Assembly: GCF_910592395.1 (NCBI RefSeq)
Contig: NC_088325.1
Span: forward strand, 11,102,109 to 11,166,108
Direction of reading: 5' to 3'
DNA from: Lineus longissimus
Lineage: Eukaryota; Nemertea; Pilidiophora; Heteronemertea; Lineidae
Length of the DNA: 64,000 nucleotides
Part shown: positions 21,601 through 34,098 of the stretch, one piece after another
Layout of the letters: each line of letters opens with the position of its first letter
Position numbering within the stretch: position 1 is the first letter of the stretch
Notes under the pieces: model-generated
What the model saw: only the letters and a program-made list of their open reading frames with translations
The model's database searches: none
What the model was told of the DNA's origin: nothing
Made by a program: the position numbers and the translations under genes

Positions 21601-24600
21601 AGAGTTGGTAGGGTAAGGGATAGGGGCACTGGCAGAGTCAGGGTTTCGGATCAGTCATTCGATAAAAAGTTTGTTAAAAACGGGATTGGCAGACCAATAC
21701 ACATGGTGGTACATCGAACCCGGGGATACTTATAGTATAGAACCATATATCTTGGGAACATGCTACCCGGTGAACATTAGAAAAAAAATATTCCGTCGTA
21801 TAGACTTTCAGCCAGAAACAAACCGGCAGCTACACACCTTAACATTTCAAGTTAGTCCTAAAAGAAAAATGTGCTATACAAAAACCACATCTTGAGTATG
21901 TCAATGGTCTCGTTCATATTCGGGCACTTGGACACTTGTGTACAAGTACAGCTGATGTGCAGTCACGGGAATTCCCGCAAAAAACCCGCAGTCGCGTAAT
22001 TACCTTTAACGTAGCACTCTATCTCACAAATAATCTAGCCTTACAGCAGCATCTTTTGTAGTGAGCCGAGATTTTTGCCGTTACCCTTACGTGTCTTACA
22101 GATAATTTGCATGGAGGACACGAACATTCGCCTTAGATGTTGCACAAAACCAAACAGCAGAAAAATTATTGTCATTTGCATGCTACTCTCTGGTGCAAAA
22201 TCGCAAAGAAAATAGGCTGTGGTCATGCCGTTGAGATCAAAGGTTACAAAAATTGCTCGATGGGTTTATTGCGATGCCACGCCGGAGAAGCTAAAATGGC
22301 TTTTATGAAGGTCTTCGCGGCTCTGGATTTCTTTTTGAGAGGACAGTGTCAAGTGAACCAGATATTGAAACGTAAATTATTACGGTTCTTTCGTTTAAAT
22401 CTGATGACCTCCCATATCCAGTACGACAAGCATCTAACTCATCTTGTTCTAACAATAATCTTCTACCGAATGTACATCAGTAACGAATCTGAATAAGATG
22501 TTAGATCAGAATCATATGAGAATCTTAACGATATCTTCAACCTCGTTTGGCAATGCCTACAAGCCTCCCTCCGTTGATGACATCCTTAACTCGCTTACCT
22601 ATATGTAGAATCGAACTGTCGGTAAAATGAAGACACTTCTGAAAACGGCATGTCACTTGAATAGCTTATTGGGGAATACACGCTTGATATTGCTTGCTGG
22701 GGATTTCTCTACTCAAAAGTCAAATCACAACTTTGTTTATTGCACTAAACGGTTTTAAAGAAAATAACATTTTTCAGACGTTATGCAAAAAGGATATATT
22801 TCTAAGATGTTATTCAGCTTCAAAAGAAGTGAGACATTGTGTTCGTACATTGTGTACATATATACGAAAATGAATTGAAAAAAAGTTATTCATTTAAAAC
22901 CAAGTATGAAATAAGGATGGCCACGAAACGCTAATTGGATGTCTTATTTTTGGGAGATCCCCTTTCCAAAGGCAAAGCCTAAAATACCGTACAAGTCACT
23001 TGTCAGCGGTCATGTGGTTTTCCCTTTTAGTGTAAATGATATTGGTAAAGGGTGAGTAATGACCATGGCCTCACGAGGAAATGCTTTGAAAACCACTTAG
23101 CGGATTTAATTTCCAATATCTGGGGTCAGAAATCGCCAGGACAAGAATGCCATTGCTGTTAAAGTTATTCACGAAATGTGGAGGATTTCTTCAAGGGGAT
23201 GCTATGAAGTCAGAGCGGGCTGGAATCATTGGCCACGAGCTGAAAATACATTCCTCACAAAGCCATCACGGTATCATAGAGATCCGACTGTCGGAAAAAA
23301 ATCGGTTACTTTGGCCTTTGAACTGCATAGATACATCAGGCAGTGACGTCGAACAGAACTCAAGAACATGTCCCTCGATTCCGCCGGCGCTGAAGAAATA
23401 AATTTGCGACATTCCGGGAATTCTATGAAATATTTGTAAAAATTGATAATAATCTGTGAGAGCTATTAGAATACCGCAAATGATTCTTTGTCATCTGCGG
23501 ATGAAGCACAGCTTTTATTGAGAAGCGGTAAACACAACTATGCCCTTTCAGGCGATCGATCAAAACATTGAATAACGCCTTTCGGGAAAAACCTAAGAAT
23601 GGTTTGTGACTTTTTTTCGTGGCCCGCTGCGTGCACGCTGTAGACATAAAATCATTAAACGTAACGTTGGTATTTCATGAATTCTGGTTAGTAAATAAAC
23701 TCAGCAAATGTAAGGGGTAAGTATGAAAGGAGTGCAGAAAGGCATAGTCACTTAGTGTCGGCAGGATTCGTGGTGACGTATTTGAACTTCCTTCCAGCCT
23801 TCTGCCTGTATTCGATCGTGCATTCATATTTCACCCTTTGCCTCTGGCGCGGTTTGATAGTACTAAACGTTTTCAGTGTTTGTTCTATTGGTGGGTTAGG
23901 ATATTGTAGGAAATGCTATCAGACGTGAATAATGGAAAATTTGATATTGTCTTTGAAAAGGTAGATCAAAGTGACATTTACAAGAGGACAATATTTCAAT
24001 ATGCATGTTGGTATACGTAAATGTGAATGTATCTATGGCCTAAAGCACTATACTTAGCCTGTGGTTATAGTCCGATCAGATCCAGTAGCAAGACAGGCAG
24101 AAGGGCTGTAGCTGTCTAATGAAGACTTTTTAGAAGGGTTTTCGCTCTACCCATGAAACAAATTACAAAAGGGTCAGATTTAGTTGCCCATGTTGATGAT
24201 GAATGTCCCTTTAACCTTCCTCTTCGCGTTCATAGATATAGACTTTGACCTCAAACCGATTGCCTCTTTCAGCAGGTTTTGTACATGCTTTGGTATGTCC
24301 ACTAAGCAAAAAACGTCTGAATGCATAAGAAGGCGATATGGTGGCATATTAATCTGGATAAAGTGTAATATCAACACTTCCATACGAAAGCAGCAAAAGA
24401 TAACCGTACACTCCATCCGACATAATGGATTGTCAACGCAATTACGTCTTTTCCTCTTCAACTTATTGACATTTTCACCAAGTTTGGTATCTATGTACTT
24501 GCTTTCTTTGGTCCACTAATGTTATTGTGAAAAATGATAAAAGAGACGGAGGCGGCTTAATCTAGTGAGAGGCTATTATCTCTCTTCCCATACAAATGGC

Positions 24601-26261
24601 GAAAGAACTGCACAGCTAAAATCGAGACGGTGTAATGGAACAAACTGTCGCCTCCACGACTAACTACGTTGTTCCCGCATAAGTACACGACAATGCACTT
24701 ATTGCAGAATATCGGCCTGGTCGGAAAAAAATTCCCGGACTTCTTGAAGCGCGGTGGCTGACATCATTTTCACCCTCCACATAAATCAAGTTTCATGTTT
24801 CTGTGGGATGGATTTATTTTTCTCCGAATTAGATTATCGATATATACTTGACAACGAGGAGCGCTCGCTTCTAAAGAGCTAGATTAACAAAACTGGTCTT
24901 ATGCGCGTCGTAGTTCGGTCGTGTTTCTCAGTGTTAAGCCGGTGTAGCAGGAAAGTATGTCCGAAGGATAAAGTGTCCGGGGACATAGGACTTTATTCAA
25001 GCTTTAATCTCTGATGCGTTGAAGGACATGCCTCTCTAAACCACATTTTTATCCCCCACCGTGCACTTGTGTATGACACGGTGCTATACTCGTTGAAAAT
25101 ATATATCGCAACGAATACGGTTGAGGCAATAGTGTGCATTATTACTAGTGTTAGAAACCAACTTCACTGAAAATGTTAGCGGATACAATTCTTGTATTGG
25201 TCAATGCGTAGGCTCCTGTCGATAACATAAAGTCACACAACTCGTAATTATATCCAGTTTCAATATCTCGCAGTTCGTATAGGGAATATGCCATTTTCTA
25301 ATAAGTTGTCAATTTTGTCTGTATGCCTCAGGTTACCTAACGAAACTCTATTTTTCATTTCTTTTTAGGATTAAAAGAATTACAAACGGACAGTAGGATA
25401 GAGTGAGTAACCACAAAAGAGTTGAAACGATACATCAGGGATTACCGTTACGAAATATCAGTGAAAAAGGATAACCATATTGGATAATTTGAGGTAAGCG
25501 ACCAGATTTCACGAGCTTAACTTTAGTGTTTTTTTCCCTTTCGTCGAAACTATAAGGAAATCTTCTAGTAAAAAACCCATGATACCTCGATAAAGCATTC
25601 ATAACCTAATCTTATAACAACGTCGTTCATAATTTTTATATCAATAAACCCAGTAGCATCCATATAACTGGACCTTTGCCATACTCAGTGGGAATCACAC
25701 CATCCATGCCGTCGCCCATGGCAGTACCAGTGACCAGATTCTTCGAGACGCATTTTTTTCCTCCCAGAGAAGTACACGCTGTATGGAGATCCGCCGTGTC
25801 CACTTACGCAGAATCAGTCCATTCTTGCGGATTCTTTCCGCTATTTATACATGTCCTTCTGGCACAAGTGGACATAATCATACCTTTTCATGGGTAATGC
25901 CATATTAATGTCGCGGTTGATTTTTTGCTTGGTATTAGGAGTATGGGAATTATCACATAGTCCGGATGCATTGATCGAATTTCCATGCAGGGCTTCGATC
26001 GCGTAATCGGAGGAAGATGTCGCTCTACAAGGATTTTCCAGTAGCTACCAATTTAAGCCATTACTAACTATGGTCTTTTAGGATACGAATGTGGTGTGAG
26101 ATATTTATCTTTTAGAGCTTGACTCGACGGATAAAGTGACATAGATGGCAGCAATCGCACAACCAGTCGCATTAGTTTGCCGATAAATATTCTTTAAAAG
26201 TGTCAGCGCTCATTAATTAGTTGAGGCAACGGTGACACCAGGACCTTGATGTCGAAAAAAA
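18653..26261. other. Long non-coding stretch, few structures
   Basis: About 7.6 kb with no recognisable gene. Structures seen are the three-unit short repeat at 19942-20034 and scattered AT-rich runs. The longest frames, 22137-22496 (119 codons) and 24184-24519 (111 codons), carry no family motif. A minus-strand frame at 21142-21411 shows a chance LINE-like word but no RT context. Confidence 0.5.
19942..20034 (+). repeat. Three tandem units of about 31 bp
   Basis: Units share 'cgac(ta)cattatat..c..(a/g)gattttga'. They start at about 19942, 19970 and 20002. Substitutions distinguish all three, so this is an old minisatellite. Confidence 0.7.
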
Positions 26262-26392
26262 GTTTGTTACTAACGCTGGCAATGACTTTACTGACGTTAT
26301 CTCCTTCAGTTAAGCCGTTAGAATTAACGCCAAGTTAGGTTGACGCCAGTGTACGTGTAAGTGGCAAAACTTGTTTTGAACAATCGGGCCTC
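26262..26392 (+). repeat. Dispersed repeat family 'cccggttgttc', copy 3 (partial)
   Basis: It shares 'gacgttatctccttcagtta' and the gttaa/ttaac-rich middle with the copies at 2684 and 2847. It ends 'cttgttttgaacaatcgggcc', the complement-like end of the family. It is more diverged than the tandem pair. Confidence 0.6.
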
Positions 26393-28533
26393 GGCCATGT
26401 GAACAAGGTTCGAACAACAAAGGATTTCTCTGGGCTAAAACACGACGTGAATATCCCCTGAAGGCGTTTATAGCCATCGGCACCAATTAAACACACTAAA
26501 ATATTGTTTTGTGGTTGGGCAATGAAATATTCTACCGGTAATGTAAAGCCGTGAGCATCAATTACCCGTACGGTTTGAGATTTTTTATTAATAATTGTCA
26601 ATAGGAAACCATGAACAAATTTGAGATGTTGAACATTCTGTCAGCTGCCATTAACCTCAGTTGGAAGTTTGAAAGAAGAAACAAGCCCACTGCAACATAT
26701 TCCCCTACAAAATAAGTGAATTAAGGCCAATGAATCAAGGGACTGTAAAGGCCTAAGGCATTGTAAAGAGGTACTTAAGGGATAGGATAGAAGAAAAGGA
26801 CGAAGTCCACAGAGGTTCATCAGAATAGTTATCACTTCACCACTTCGCCCCCTGTACATGAATGCTCTACAAAATGTAACGGGATCGAACTTGTGAAGTC
26901 GAAGTTTCCTACCTTTCGGATTCTTCGAAACCTCTTAAGATTTCTTGCTTCCTTTTCTATCTATGTCCTTTTCCGATATCGAACCCCCGTCCTGACCCCT
27001 GAGTCAGTCCGCTGTCCTTTAATTAACAAAAATCAATGTTTGAAATCATGATATATCAAGTATAGCACATTATTTAAGCGAATGATTGAAAGTGCGCACA
27101 CGAAGCTTGCAAAACTAGACGAGTAACAATGACTTCAATACTTTGCGATGTACATCTGCAACAACACACTGGTCCCTTGTTTAATGATCACTGCAAAACC
27201 AGAGCGATTTTTTACACTTAACTCTATTTAATCAAAATAATGTATCGTTTCTCAAACAAATGGCTTCGGTAACAAAATCTGATTAAGCATTTGATTACGT
27301 CCTGCAATTATTTTAAGACCGTTTAATCAATGGCAAACCGATGTGCAATAAATTATTAAAATCAGATCAGAACTCGATTTCACAGTAATACCGTGTTTTA
27401 TCGCCAGATCAGGTAATTACTCCTCAGAACACGAACACTTTTCTTTGGCTATATCCAGTAACAATCAGCAAATTCCTTTGGTAAACTGGAATTCAACCAG
27501 TTTTTTATATCCCGTGTTTGCGTGAAATTGGATAGCTTGATGGACCGATTATTTTGAATGATGACCTTGTAGAGAAAAGTGCAAATATTTCGCGAGAACT
27601 ACCTTGTATATTAAGGAGATTAACTCATTTGAAATGTGATGCATACAGAAGTATTAATTTTTGCACTCATTTATATTCAAAACATTATACCAATCGGGAT
27701 CAAACTCGAAACTCGGGCCTCTATAGTGCTGATGACGTGTATCGGATTGATGGACGAAACTGTTCTAAAGCTATCAATCTCACGAGAAACTTTCCACAAA
27801 GTCAACTGACTGAGCTGGTTATAGCGAACAAGCCAATTCTCTCACATCTATACAGAAGACACACCATTCCTCATTGCGACAATCGCCCTATTATTCTTCT
27901 GGACATTCTTATGACAAAACGATTGGTCTGACGCATTCTAATTCTTGTTTAAAGTGCCAGCAACTGTAGTGTGCTGTAACATTATTGCCATCGTCATACC
28001 AGGATATATCGCTTTGTAAGTAATTCTATCAACAGCGGCGCTACCGGAATACCAAAAAGGTCAGATTGTCGTTTTCTCAGTCTCGCAGCGTCCGCCTTTC
28101 TCTCATAATAGGATTATTGGCCAAATGGCATCGTTGCGACAGCTTCCCTGAAATGAGCCTTTCATTGGATATGTGTTGCAAATACCAAAGGCTATTATAT
28201 TTCTTTGGCAAGTAGATCATATAAGTCATCCTCCTGTCGCTTTCGTCTTTTAGTTGTCTTTTTTTCTAACGCATTGACCAAACGTATGTCTATCAGGCAA
28301 AGGGCCATCGTGCCTTCGCTGATTACTTAAATGAAGGCATTCCATATCGTTGTACCCTTCAAGCAACCTTTGGTACGTGTAGAATATGTTTCATGTTCGA
28401 GACCACGAGTAGCCTCTTTTATTTAGATTCCTTCATAGCTGATCAGTTTTAGCTAAACATTTTTGTACTGGCAATAGTCTTGACTATTATGCGTTTAGAC
28501 CAGTTTTCAAAGCATACCATGCAAAGTATACAG
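26393..28533. other. Non-coding stretch, including an AT-rich block
   Basis: No gene is recognised. A minus-strand frame at 26335-26640 (about 100 codons between stops) overlaps the repeat at its 3' end and has no known motif. A 125-codon plus-strand frame at 27554-27931 is of chance length. Block 27200-27420 is AT-rich with several TAATCA/GATTA words, a possible homeodomain-site cluster. Confidence 0.45.
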
Positions 28534-29112
28534 TCAAACACACTTTATAATTCTTATTACCAATGGTAATCTCTCAGATCTCAGTCCAGCGCTACCATGC
28601 CCGATTAACAAGTGTACAAGGTCATACATTTCGAAAGGAAATGTGCTGATATATTCGCAACAGTACAGTTGAAATGAACACATGTCAAGAGTAACGAAGT
28701 GGTCCTCTGATAGATTGCCCATTGTGGCTAGCCTGCTAACACACCTCATCTTAAAATAATCACTACCAGTTAGCTGTTGATATACGACAAAATGAAGTGG
28801 CCACTGACCACGGAGTGATTGATGAGGGAGCGGGATGCGGCATCGACCAGAGAGCAATCGTTGTCCAGGGAGGTCAGGAAAGGACTGGTGTACCCTTTGT
28901 ATTAATACCGAGGCATCACGAATAGCGGAAGTTAACACCGCGCCGTTCGCTTCGTTTACTTGCTTCCATGGACCAGAGTCATTGGGGAATGGCAATCTGC
29001 GGACGAGTTTGTAGGGTCGATGGGCCACAGGACTGCGAGTGACCTTACAAGTTCGCTTGGTATGATGTTGAGCTGGATCACAATGGCGTAGCGACTTTGC
29101 GGAGATAAATCC
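28534..29112 (-). other. Longest open reading frame outside the retrotransposon; unassigned
   Basis: On the minus strand the frame is open for 192 codons between an in-frame TAA (29113-29115) and a TGA at 28534. The first start-like codon is a GTG at 29028, and no ATG exists in the first part, so if real it would be an exon rather than a whole gene. I recognise no domain. The predicted peptide is rich in Arg, Ser, Leu and Cys, with one leucine-rich patch near its C-terminus. Local GC is higher than the window average, which lengthens chance frames. Using a rough 5-6% stop rate I expect well under one frame this long in the window, so it is notable but not proof of coding. It could also be a decayed transposon frame. 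Confidence 0.2.
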
Positions 29113-32100
29113 TTAAAGTCCGAGTAAATCCGATGAAAATTGTGTAACCTCGATCATCTCGTATCATTAACACCACATGTAGATGGTGAGTTTTTTATGT
29201 GCGCCGCTCTATGCGTAGGGTCGAAGTGATACGTACATTAGCAAGCTTCGTTGTTTACGTGTTCATTCCTATAGGGCTGTGTTGACAGAGCGAAACGGTT
29301 TACGGACACGCCGGCGAACAGTGGTCCCCTTGTGGAGCAGTTGTTCGCTGACTATGCCTTATACCGTGTAGCTCAATGTAAACCCAGCCTTACGAAACGT
29401 AAGCATGTTTGACATAAGTCTTGCGGACGAGTAAGAGCGCTGAAACCAGTTTAGAGGTAAATTCTATGTACATTTCCTTGAGATACATCAGACTACCATG
29501 TCCCGATACGATTCTTACTTAAGACTCTTAATAGACAATAATCTTGTAACAAATGCACATGTTCATGTAAATAGAACGGAATAAAATCTTTACTAAGTTC
29601 TTATAAGATTCTTATCACGTTTTAGTCACAGTGCCACCTATCGCGACAACAATCTGAACTGTGACATTTAGTTACTACACGGTAGTAATGATCTTCTCTG
29701 TCATCTTGCGCATATTAATTACATGGTAGTAATTAAAAACCACGATGCTCGCTGGAGCAGAAACCTTTCCCATGAATCCAGCACGATGGAGAAAACGATC
29801 TATAAACGCTCTGGGCGGCTGAGTTGAAATGACTTGCACTGGTGTTGGTGACACGAACATCCTGTACGCGGATTAATAACTTGTATGATCAACTGTGGAT
29901 CAGTGTGCCAGGAACAGGCTCATGTGGTGTGTGTGCGCCGTCTTTCTGGCATTTCAGATACCAATTTCAATTTGTTCGGTCGGGGGCATAAATGTGTTGT
30001 TGTTTAAGAGACTTATATTAGGATCAACGACTTTGTTGAATGGTAGATTTATTCAATGGAAAAAAAGTCCCAGAAACTCACCATCGTTAAGCTGATAAAA
30101 GTCGACTTCGAAACGTCCTTTTAAAACAGGCGCATGCGCAATGAGTACCTCTTTTGGGTTACAAGCGTTTGAAGTTGAGCGTCGGTGTTAAAAATGAAGC
30201 AGCATGAATTTCCGCGATGCACTTTCGCCAAATATACTCAGGATTTCAGGGAGCTAGCCCGTTTTTGCAAACACTAAGATTACTTTCCCTTGCAGGATAG
30301 ATATTTGTGCTGTAACTTGGAAGTTCAAGGGTTACATTAAACACCCAACGGAATCCCGAGAAAACATCTTAATGCAGCGTGCGCCATTCGTCACACACGA
30401 TGCCGATACTAAAAGACACTTCCCGGGATTTCTTATTAAGGACCTAAGAGGAAATATTTCAAATCAGGTTAAACTCAAGACAATTCGATTAGTTTCTCCG
30501 TGACACTAACTACTAAATATACCCTTGGGTTGTACTTCGTCTCATGTCAGTTGTATCTGTCAATTACGTGCAATTTTGAATAACATGCGCGTGGATGACG
30601 CTAGTGGTTACGTCAACTCCTCTGAATATTGTAGTGGACGATGTTGCGCTCCCTCAAAGGAAGTGTTGTATCATAATGTGCTCCTCTGCCGAGTGTATTT
30701 AAACATAGGGATAACATGCGGGGGGTGGGATTATCGATATAAAAAATGTCGAGTGAGAGCTGAATCAAATAAGTTTATGGAGAGCCGTCGTAATTCTTTA
30801 CCATGTTTCATCGCCATTTCTTTTCATTCGTTTCCGTGAGCACCGATATACCCGTCTTAACCGTTTGCAGTACTATTCAGATTGTGCCAAACATCTCACC
30901 GCGATATTAGAGCACTCAGCCAAGTTTCCGAGTGCGACCAAGCAAATGGCTACCAATTCATACGCCGTTTCCTGAGTGTTTTGATTACCATGTAAAACAA
31001 TTCAAAGAAAGGCACTTGCGTGCCGTTGCCTGGTTGTTCCGATTGCAAGACGAATACTTAAATCATTAGACTCGTTATTTAGCGTGCAGTGACGGAATGT
31101 TTATCAGATAGATTCGCGCTGGGAATTTCTCAGTTACAGACATTCACATTTGAGGGAGGCATTGCGTCCCCGTTGAGTTGTGATATAATTCCATACCGTA
31201 TAAAAAAAACAAGTGATGAATTCATTTCTTTAGGTTCGTTTACATTGTATTGTTGCCCAGTAGGTTAGCATGGCAAGCTCTGTGGGACACCCTTCGCAGT
31301 CGGCGCAGCGGTATTTGTCCCGTGCTGTAATGTATCACCAAGAACATGAGAATGGTATTCTTCATTAGTATTCACGAATGCTTCCTCTGAATCCGGTGAA
31401 AGTTTTTGAGCGTTTTTGTTTCAGAGTGTTTCCCCTCATTGTCTGGAAACGCTGAAAGACAGATTGACATGTTGTTCTATTCATGCTCCATATGCCAAGA
31501 AAGGCTACGACAACTGAAGATAAACTAGTTTGATAATGGACCGACTAGGCCAGATAATCAACAAAATAACAGAGAAAAGAGAAAGCCCAGTTTCTGCAGC
31601 ACTTGATTACAAAACCCGAGAAGGACTATGAGAATACACAGTATGTTTCATTTGACTATAACAGAGAGCGGATTAAGGTTCGTGTGACTACATTGTATAT
31701 CATTGAAGGTAATATACCAGACAGTTACTGAAAACGTTTCAGAGTCTCAGAGGGTACCGCAAGTCCATAAAAAGTAACGGTTACTTTCTCTGGGGGGAGA
31801 GTGGATATGGTCGAGAAGGGTTCAATTGCTGAAATAATATAGACTTTGTTTCGTCCCCAGAGACACTTTGATCTGCGAGTGGTGTACTAGCACACGATGT
31901 TTTCTATGAGCCGATGACCCTGTTGACTCAGGTGAACACGAATATATTCATTATAGATATTTGCCTCACTGGTGTCTGTCCTGATCATGTTACAAACATT
32001 ATTGTAGTCCCAAAGGACGCGTATTCAATGTACACCTGCGCACTCGACACATATGGGCACATTTGAGATATACCCTTACCGCGGACTACAAAGAGTTCCG

Positions 32101-32662
32101 TTTCAAAATGAATTTCAGCCCTTTTAACAGTAGTCTTCTGACAAGTTTGAGTTCCTGGATAAGCTGTGCTTCCCCAATCCATATCGCATGCAAGTTTTGA
32201 CGCCCAACACGGTAGAAAACTGCGAGAATTTGTGAATGAGGAACTGACCATTCAAGTCCGTGTATTGAGGAAATAGGGACATGGCGTTGCAAACCATCGC
32301 CCTAGAATATGTACCACGTATGACGTTTATCAAAGACACTGACGGGCTTTTGCGAGTTAACCTCGATCAGCAGCACTGCCGCTTGTTGTCTTGCTTTCAG
32401 TGGTGTATACTTAGTAGAACGCACCACTGATCGAATATCGACCATCTATTTGTCGATCCGGTGGGGGCCGCTCGATCATGGTGTTGGCGCGGGTGTTGCC
32501 GAAGGTGAACTGAATTTCGATTATACGTTTGAACTTCTTCGTGTTCGTCCAAGCAAAATATTGCATCAAATGACGAAAATCATTATCGGAAGTGTTCTGA
32601 TATCAACTAACACAGAATCGTACAAGAAGCTTATGGGTATTTTTGACCTTGTGGTGGCTTTT
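29113..32662. other. Non-coding stretch
   Basis: No gene is seen. Included are a 'gattctta' repeat copy at 29505-29570 and a GCGCATGCGC word (NRF-1-like) at 30130-30139. The remaining open frames are at most 104 codons and lack motifs. Confidence 0.5.
29505..29570 (+). repeat. 'gattctta / cttgtaac' hairpin family, copy 1
   Basis: The blocks 'gatacgattctta', 'taagac', 'aatcttgtaac.aatg' and 'acatgttcatg' occur in this order. The same blocks, with changes, appear at 56511-56592, and in reverse orientation at 50745-50840. This points to a small dispersed family. Confidence 0.5.
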
Positions 32663-32735
32663 GGTGGTTGTTTTTTAAAAACGTAGACGTGAGATAACGT
32701 GAATGTGCTGCTTTGAAACAACCGGGCGCTGGGAT
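32663..32735 (-). repeat. Dispersed repeat family 'cccggttgttc', copy 4 (reversed, partial)
   Basis: Read on the minus strand it begins 'cccagcgcccggttgtttc' and continues 'aaagcagcacattcacgtta'. This matches the 5' edge of the copy at 2847. Similarity stops after about 55 bp. A short 'aaacaaccacc' may be the collapsed other end. Confidence 0.65.
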
Positions 32736-34052
32736 TGCATCTTAATTTTATTAAATGAAAATGTCGCTTTTTAATAAGTTATCGTTGAATATGCATTGAC
32801 TAACTATAGACATTGAATTTACTACTACAAAATGATTTACAAAAAAATGTGAAATCTTACTAATGAGCGTCTGTCCCGAACGTATCCCTGAAATGCATTC
32901 ATTGATTGGATTATATAACCCACGCTGCGAAGTTACCTATGCAAAAAGAAAATCGACCAAAAAAATATTATTTATGTCGTGACATATTGAAAGAAAAACT
33001 ATTTGCTCAACGTCAGCGAATTGAATGCGTCTAAGAATTCCAGATTTCGAAGACCTATCAATTTACACTCACGATCACCACAAACTATTGGGTTAGACGG
33101 TGGAAAATGTCTTAATCACTGATAAATAAAACTGTCAGATGATTTAAACCTCAGAATTGTCATAACTGTCAAGCGGTTTTCAAAAGATTGGAAATTTTCT
33201 TTCAATACAATGTTTTAAAGACTTAGCCGTTCGTCTTCGTAACTAGTTACTTGGCAACCACTTTGAATACTTAAGGATTTGAAAAAAAATGTTTTCGTCA
33301 AAATTGTTTTCGTCTTTTGACAATCTTGGAGATGTACGACATGTGAGGCACTGAATGTGCTATTTTTAAGGTTATCCCGGTACTTAGATAAGTTTATAGT
33401 TACCCTTGTCGAGCTGGAAAGCAATAAAATCGTGTAGATTCCTGAGAGTTCTGTGTTATTGAGATTCACTTGATGAAAGGGTTGATTAGCAGTGCATGTA
33501 CATGCTGTAAATTCATGATATATCTAAAAAAGCAATGTGGCCATCAGAGGGACCTCAGGGTTCGCTGAAATGGTCATAATGTTTGCTGCCGCGCGGTGAT
33601 ATGCTTGCACTCATTCTGATGTATTGCTAATTACCTAGGCAGCATACGAGTTGTAGTACCGACAGTAATCACATTATAAAGTCATAGCAATCTAGATCAA
33701 TTTGTTTCTAAGTGGCTACGGTTCATGTAATACATATTATAAGTGACTTATAGAATATGTAGAGTCCAACTGTGTACATTACACATACATGAAATTGTGC
33801 AGAAAGTTGTTTGCGTCAAATGTGTATTATCAAGATTCTACCACTCCTCGTTATTAAGCTGTCGAGCCTCACGGGATACTATCATGACTATAGTAAAGCG
33901 GAAAGCTTTGTAAACGATACCAATGAACCTTTCTGTGTTTCTTTCAATGGCTGGATTATAAACTCGTTATACACATGGGATGTTTCCATATCAAACACGG
34001 ATGGATCCTTTGGTCTTTAAAAACAACGTGCTAGGCGCTATGCAGTTTTAAC
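32736..34052. other. Non-coding stretch, nothing recognised
   Basis: AT-rich, with only short open frames (at most 84 codons). No repeat or motif cluster stands out. Confidence 0.55.
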
Positions 34053-34098
34053 TGAATAAACCAGGGGCGGTATTAAAATACCGCCCCTGGTTTATTCA
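34053..34098. repeat. 46-bp perfect palindrome with 2-base centre
   Basis: 'tgaataaaccaggggcggta' plus 'tt' is followed, after 'aa', by its exact reverse complement (22-bp arms). No mismatches. Such a long perfect palindrome is very unlikely by chance and suggests a young foldback insertion or the fused ends of a small transposon. Arms this long and regular, with a short loop, would also form a stable RNA hairpin if transcribed. Confidence 0.92.

Noticed and set aside
21700-21735. 'catcgaacccgggg', a possible tRNA B box on the minus strand
   Set aside because: No A box at a suitable distance and no cloverleaf can be drawn.
26970-27020. tRNA-like minus-strand segment ('ggactgactcagg', 'gggggttcgat')
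   Set aside because: The T-arm pairing is poor, no A box or acceptor stem is found, and no anticodon loop of correct size can be drawn. At best it is a scrap of a tRNA-derived repeat.
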